Below, piece after piece: positions 62,643 to 64,000 of a DNA stretch of 64,000 bases. The translations under genes were made by a program, and so were the position numbers. Source of the stretch: Acidobacteriota bacterium (GTDB taxonomy: Bacteria > Acidobacteriota > Terriglobia > Terriglobales > Acidobacteriaceae); contig JAJYBU010000011.1 of assembly GCA_021778845.1 (NCBI GenBank), positions 41,353 through 105,352 on the forward strand, read 5' to 3'. The stretch's first letter is position 1. The number at the start of each line of letters is the position of its first letter. Under the pieces are notes generated by a model, which had not been told where the DNA came from, made no database searches, and saw only the letters and a list, made by a program, of their open reading frames with translations.

Positions 62643-63898
62643 ACCCCCGCCAGCAACTCCGCCCGCGGATCCTCCGGATTCAGCTTCTGCAACTCCCTCA
62701 AAATCTCCTTCGACCGCTCATCCTGCACCTTCGGCACCACGATCTTCACCTCCACAATCTGGTCCCCGCGATGCCCCTCCCTGGTCGCCGACGTAACGCC
62801 CTTCTCGCGCATTCTCAGCTTCTGCCCCGTCTGCGTCCCCGGCGGAATCTTCAGCGTCGCCCGTCCCGACTCCGTCCCCACCCCATCCACCGTCGGCACG
62901 TCGATCTTCGCTCCCAGCGCGGCCTCCATCACCGTCACCGGCACGCTGATATGAATATCGTCGCCCACGCGATGAAACAGCTTATGCCCCGCCACCTTGA
63001 TAATCAGATACAGGTCGCCCGCCGGAGCGCCCTCGGTTCCGGCATTCCCCTTCCCAGCCAGCCGAATCCTCTGCCCATCCCTCGTCCCCGCCTTGATATT
63101 GAACGACAGCGGTTCGCGCTTCGTCACCACGCCCGCTCCCTCGCACGTAGGGCAGGCATTCTGCACCTTGCCGCTGCCGCCGCACCGCGGGCACTGGATA
63201 TTGAACTTCATCCGCCCGCCCATCTGCGTCACCTGGCCACTCCCATGGCACTCCGGGCACTCCATACTCCCGCCCAACACCGCCTTGCCCTTGCACGTCG
63301 GGCACTGCTCCTGCCTGTGGATCTCCAGCCGCGTCACACCTCCCCGAATCGCCGTCCAGAAATCAATCTCGACTTGATATTCCAGATCTGTCCCAGGCTG
63401 CGGCCCCCTCGCCTGCCGCCCTCCCCCGCCAAACATCCCTGAAAACACATCCTTGAAGCTCCCCCCAAACCCCTCACTCCCAGATCCGCGCGACGCAGCC
63501 TTTCCACCGCCCTGAAACCCTGAAAAATCGAAACCCTGAAAATCAAACGGAACTCCCTGCCCGCCTCCACCCGCAGCGCCCGCTCCGCCATATCCTGCCG
63601 CACCATAGCCGCCGCCACCCGGCGCACCTCCGCCGCGCGCATAGGCCTCCGCCGTCGCGGCATCAATGTTGTCCGAGTAGAACCCCACCTGGTCGTAGAT
63701 CTTCCGCTTCTTGTCATCGCTCAGCACGTCGTTAGCCTCGGAGAGTTCCTTGAACTTCTCCTCGGCCTTCTTATCGCCCGGATTCACATCCGGATGATAC
63801 TTCCGCGCCAGCTTCCGAAACGCCTTGCGAATCTCTTCCGCCGTCGCCGTCTTCTTCACGCCCAGCGTGCCGTAATAATCCTTCGTCTTCGTCGCCAT
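62639..63898 (-). CDS. dnaJ: chaperone DnaJ
   Basis: A 419-residue type I J-protein. J-domain with HPD motif ([19 protein letters not shown]), a long Gly/Phe/Ala-rich linker (about residues 80-165), four CxxC zinc motifs (CPTC, CPEC, CPRC, CPTC) and the C-terminal substrate domain ([17 protein letters not shown]). It stimulates DnaK ATPase. The unusually long Gly-rich region is a feature of this copy. The ATG at 63898 follows an AGGGCAGGC sequence; a reading frame ends 13 bp upstream. Confidence 0.97.
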   Translation of the reverse strand: MATKTKDYYGTLGVKKTATAEEIRKAFRKLARKYHPDVNPGDKKAEEKFKELSEANDVLSDDKKRKIYDQVGFYSDNIDAATAEAYARGGGAPGGGGYGAAGYGGAGAAGGGGQGVPFDFQGFDFSGFQGGGKAASRGSGSEGFGGSFKDVFSGMFGGGGRQARGPQPGTDLEYQVEIDFWTAIRGGVTRLEIHRQEQCPTCKGKAVLGGSMECPECHGSGQVTQMGGRMKFNIQCPRCGGSGKVQNACPTCEGAGVVTKREPLSFNIKAGTRDGQRIRLAGKGNAGTEGAPAGDLYLIIKVAGHKLFHRVGDDIHISVPVTVMEAALGAKIDVPTVDGVGTESGRATLKIPPGTQTGQKLRMREKGVTSATREGHRGDQIVEVKIVVPKVQDERSKEILRELQKLNPEDPRAELLAGV

Positions 63899-63911
63899 CT
63901 TGCCTGCCCTT

Positions 63912-64000
63912 CTACGCCGCGACTTCCCTGAGCGAACCGGTCTTCGGATCGAGCGGTGCCGGTTTGATCGACTCTATTGCCTTCATGTCGGTTGTAAACC
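63912..64000 (-). CDS. 3' end of a gene upstream of dnaJ, truncated by window edge
   Basis: The minus-strand frame ending at TAG 63912-63914 is open to the window edge and reads [20 protein letters not shown] towards its end. The in-window Met may be internal. Only about 28 codons are visible, too little to identify; position suggests a gene in the same heat-shock operon as dnaJ. Confidence 0.35.
   Translation of the reverse strand, partial: FTTDMKAIESIKPAPLDPKTGSLREVAA

Overview
This is a GC-rich bacterial chromosome segment. Gene content points to an acidobacterium of the Terriglobales/Acidobacteriaceae type. That placement is inferred from an HspR-like regulator close to dnaJ, LutABC lactate oxidation, multi-spanning GT-C glycosyltransferases and the short palindromes GGGGCTTTAGCCCC and GACGGGCTTCAGCCCGTC; no rRNA or tRNA gene was recognised to confirm it.

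Region 1 (1-8.0 kb) is an integrated mobile element of the phage-satellite kind. It has a P4-type tyrosine integrase cut by the left window edge, an unknown zinc-ribbon protein on the minus strand, an AlpA-like regulator, a small CxxC protein and a primase-polymerase/DUF3987 helicase-like protein in a tightly packed plus-strand operon, and a 120-residue orphan. The genes sit in repeat-rich DNA: an 18-bp tandem with CCCTATAGGG palindromes behind the integrase, a 410-bp tandem duplication at 6.2-7.1 kb, a 139-bp piece of that duplication in inverted orientation at 1.4 kb, and many short GAGGCCGTCG-type words. An AT-richer, apparently gene-free kilobase follows and may hold the element's right border.

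Region 2 (8.0-11.5 kb, minus strand) holds late flagellar genes: flagellin, the filament cap fliD and the chaperone fliS. Two sigma-28-like promoters and a strong terminator behind flagellin are visible.

Region 3 (11.8-22.2 kb, minus strand) is a lactate-use cluster: a GntR/FadR regulator, lactate permease, a large FAD/Fe-S D-lactate dehydrogenase-type protein and lutABC, followed by a Gfo/Idh/MocA oxidoreductase. A perfect LldR-type half-site palindrome lies in front of the permease gene.

Region 4 (22.5-29.4 kb, minus strand) is a TetR-controlled tripartite RND efflux system in the order regulator, inner-membrane pump, adaptor, outer-membrane channel. Similar candidate operators precede both the regulator and the pump.

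Region 5 (29.5-42.1 kb) is a surface-polysaccharide/glycosylation region: a sugar-nucleotide-type epimerase, an FAD oxidoreductase, and a family of GT-C membrane proteins. The family shows two intact tandem copies, one broken copy and one deleted remnant, all reading leftward, with a GT87-like gene between them and another GT-C gene beyond. A short chimeric reading frame carries a copy of the start region of the FAD oxidoreductase gene.

Region 6 (42.1-64 kb) is mostly housekeeping or envelope functions with extreme C-rich codon use: an MFS transporter, mnmA, two small membrane-associated proteins, a BON lipoprotein with a 14-residue repeat tail, a GH57 glucan branching-type enzyme, a UbiA-like membrane protein, a methyltransferase, SixA and Ppx/GppA phosphatases with overlapping 3' ends, two ArnT-like glycosyltransferases, a secreted orphan, a GT21/HpnI-like glycosyltransferase, an HspR-like regulator, an SDR, and dnaJ followed by a coupled BrnT/BrnA toxin-antitoxin pair. 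The ArnT-like genes are separated by a hexanucleotide microsatellite, and the second carries palindromic repeat sequence inside its coding region.
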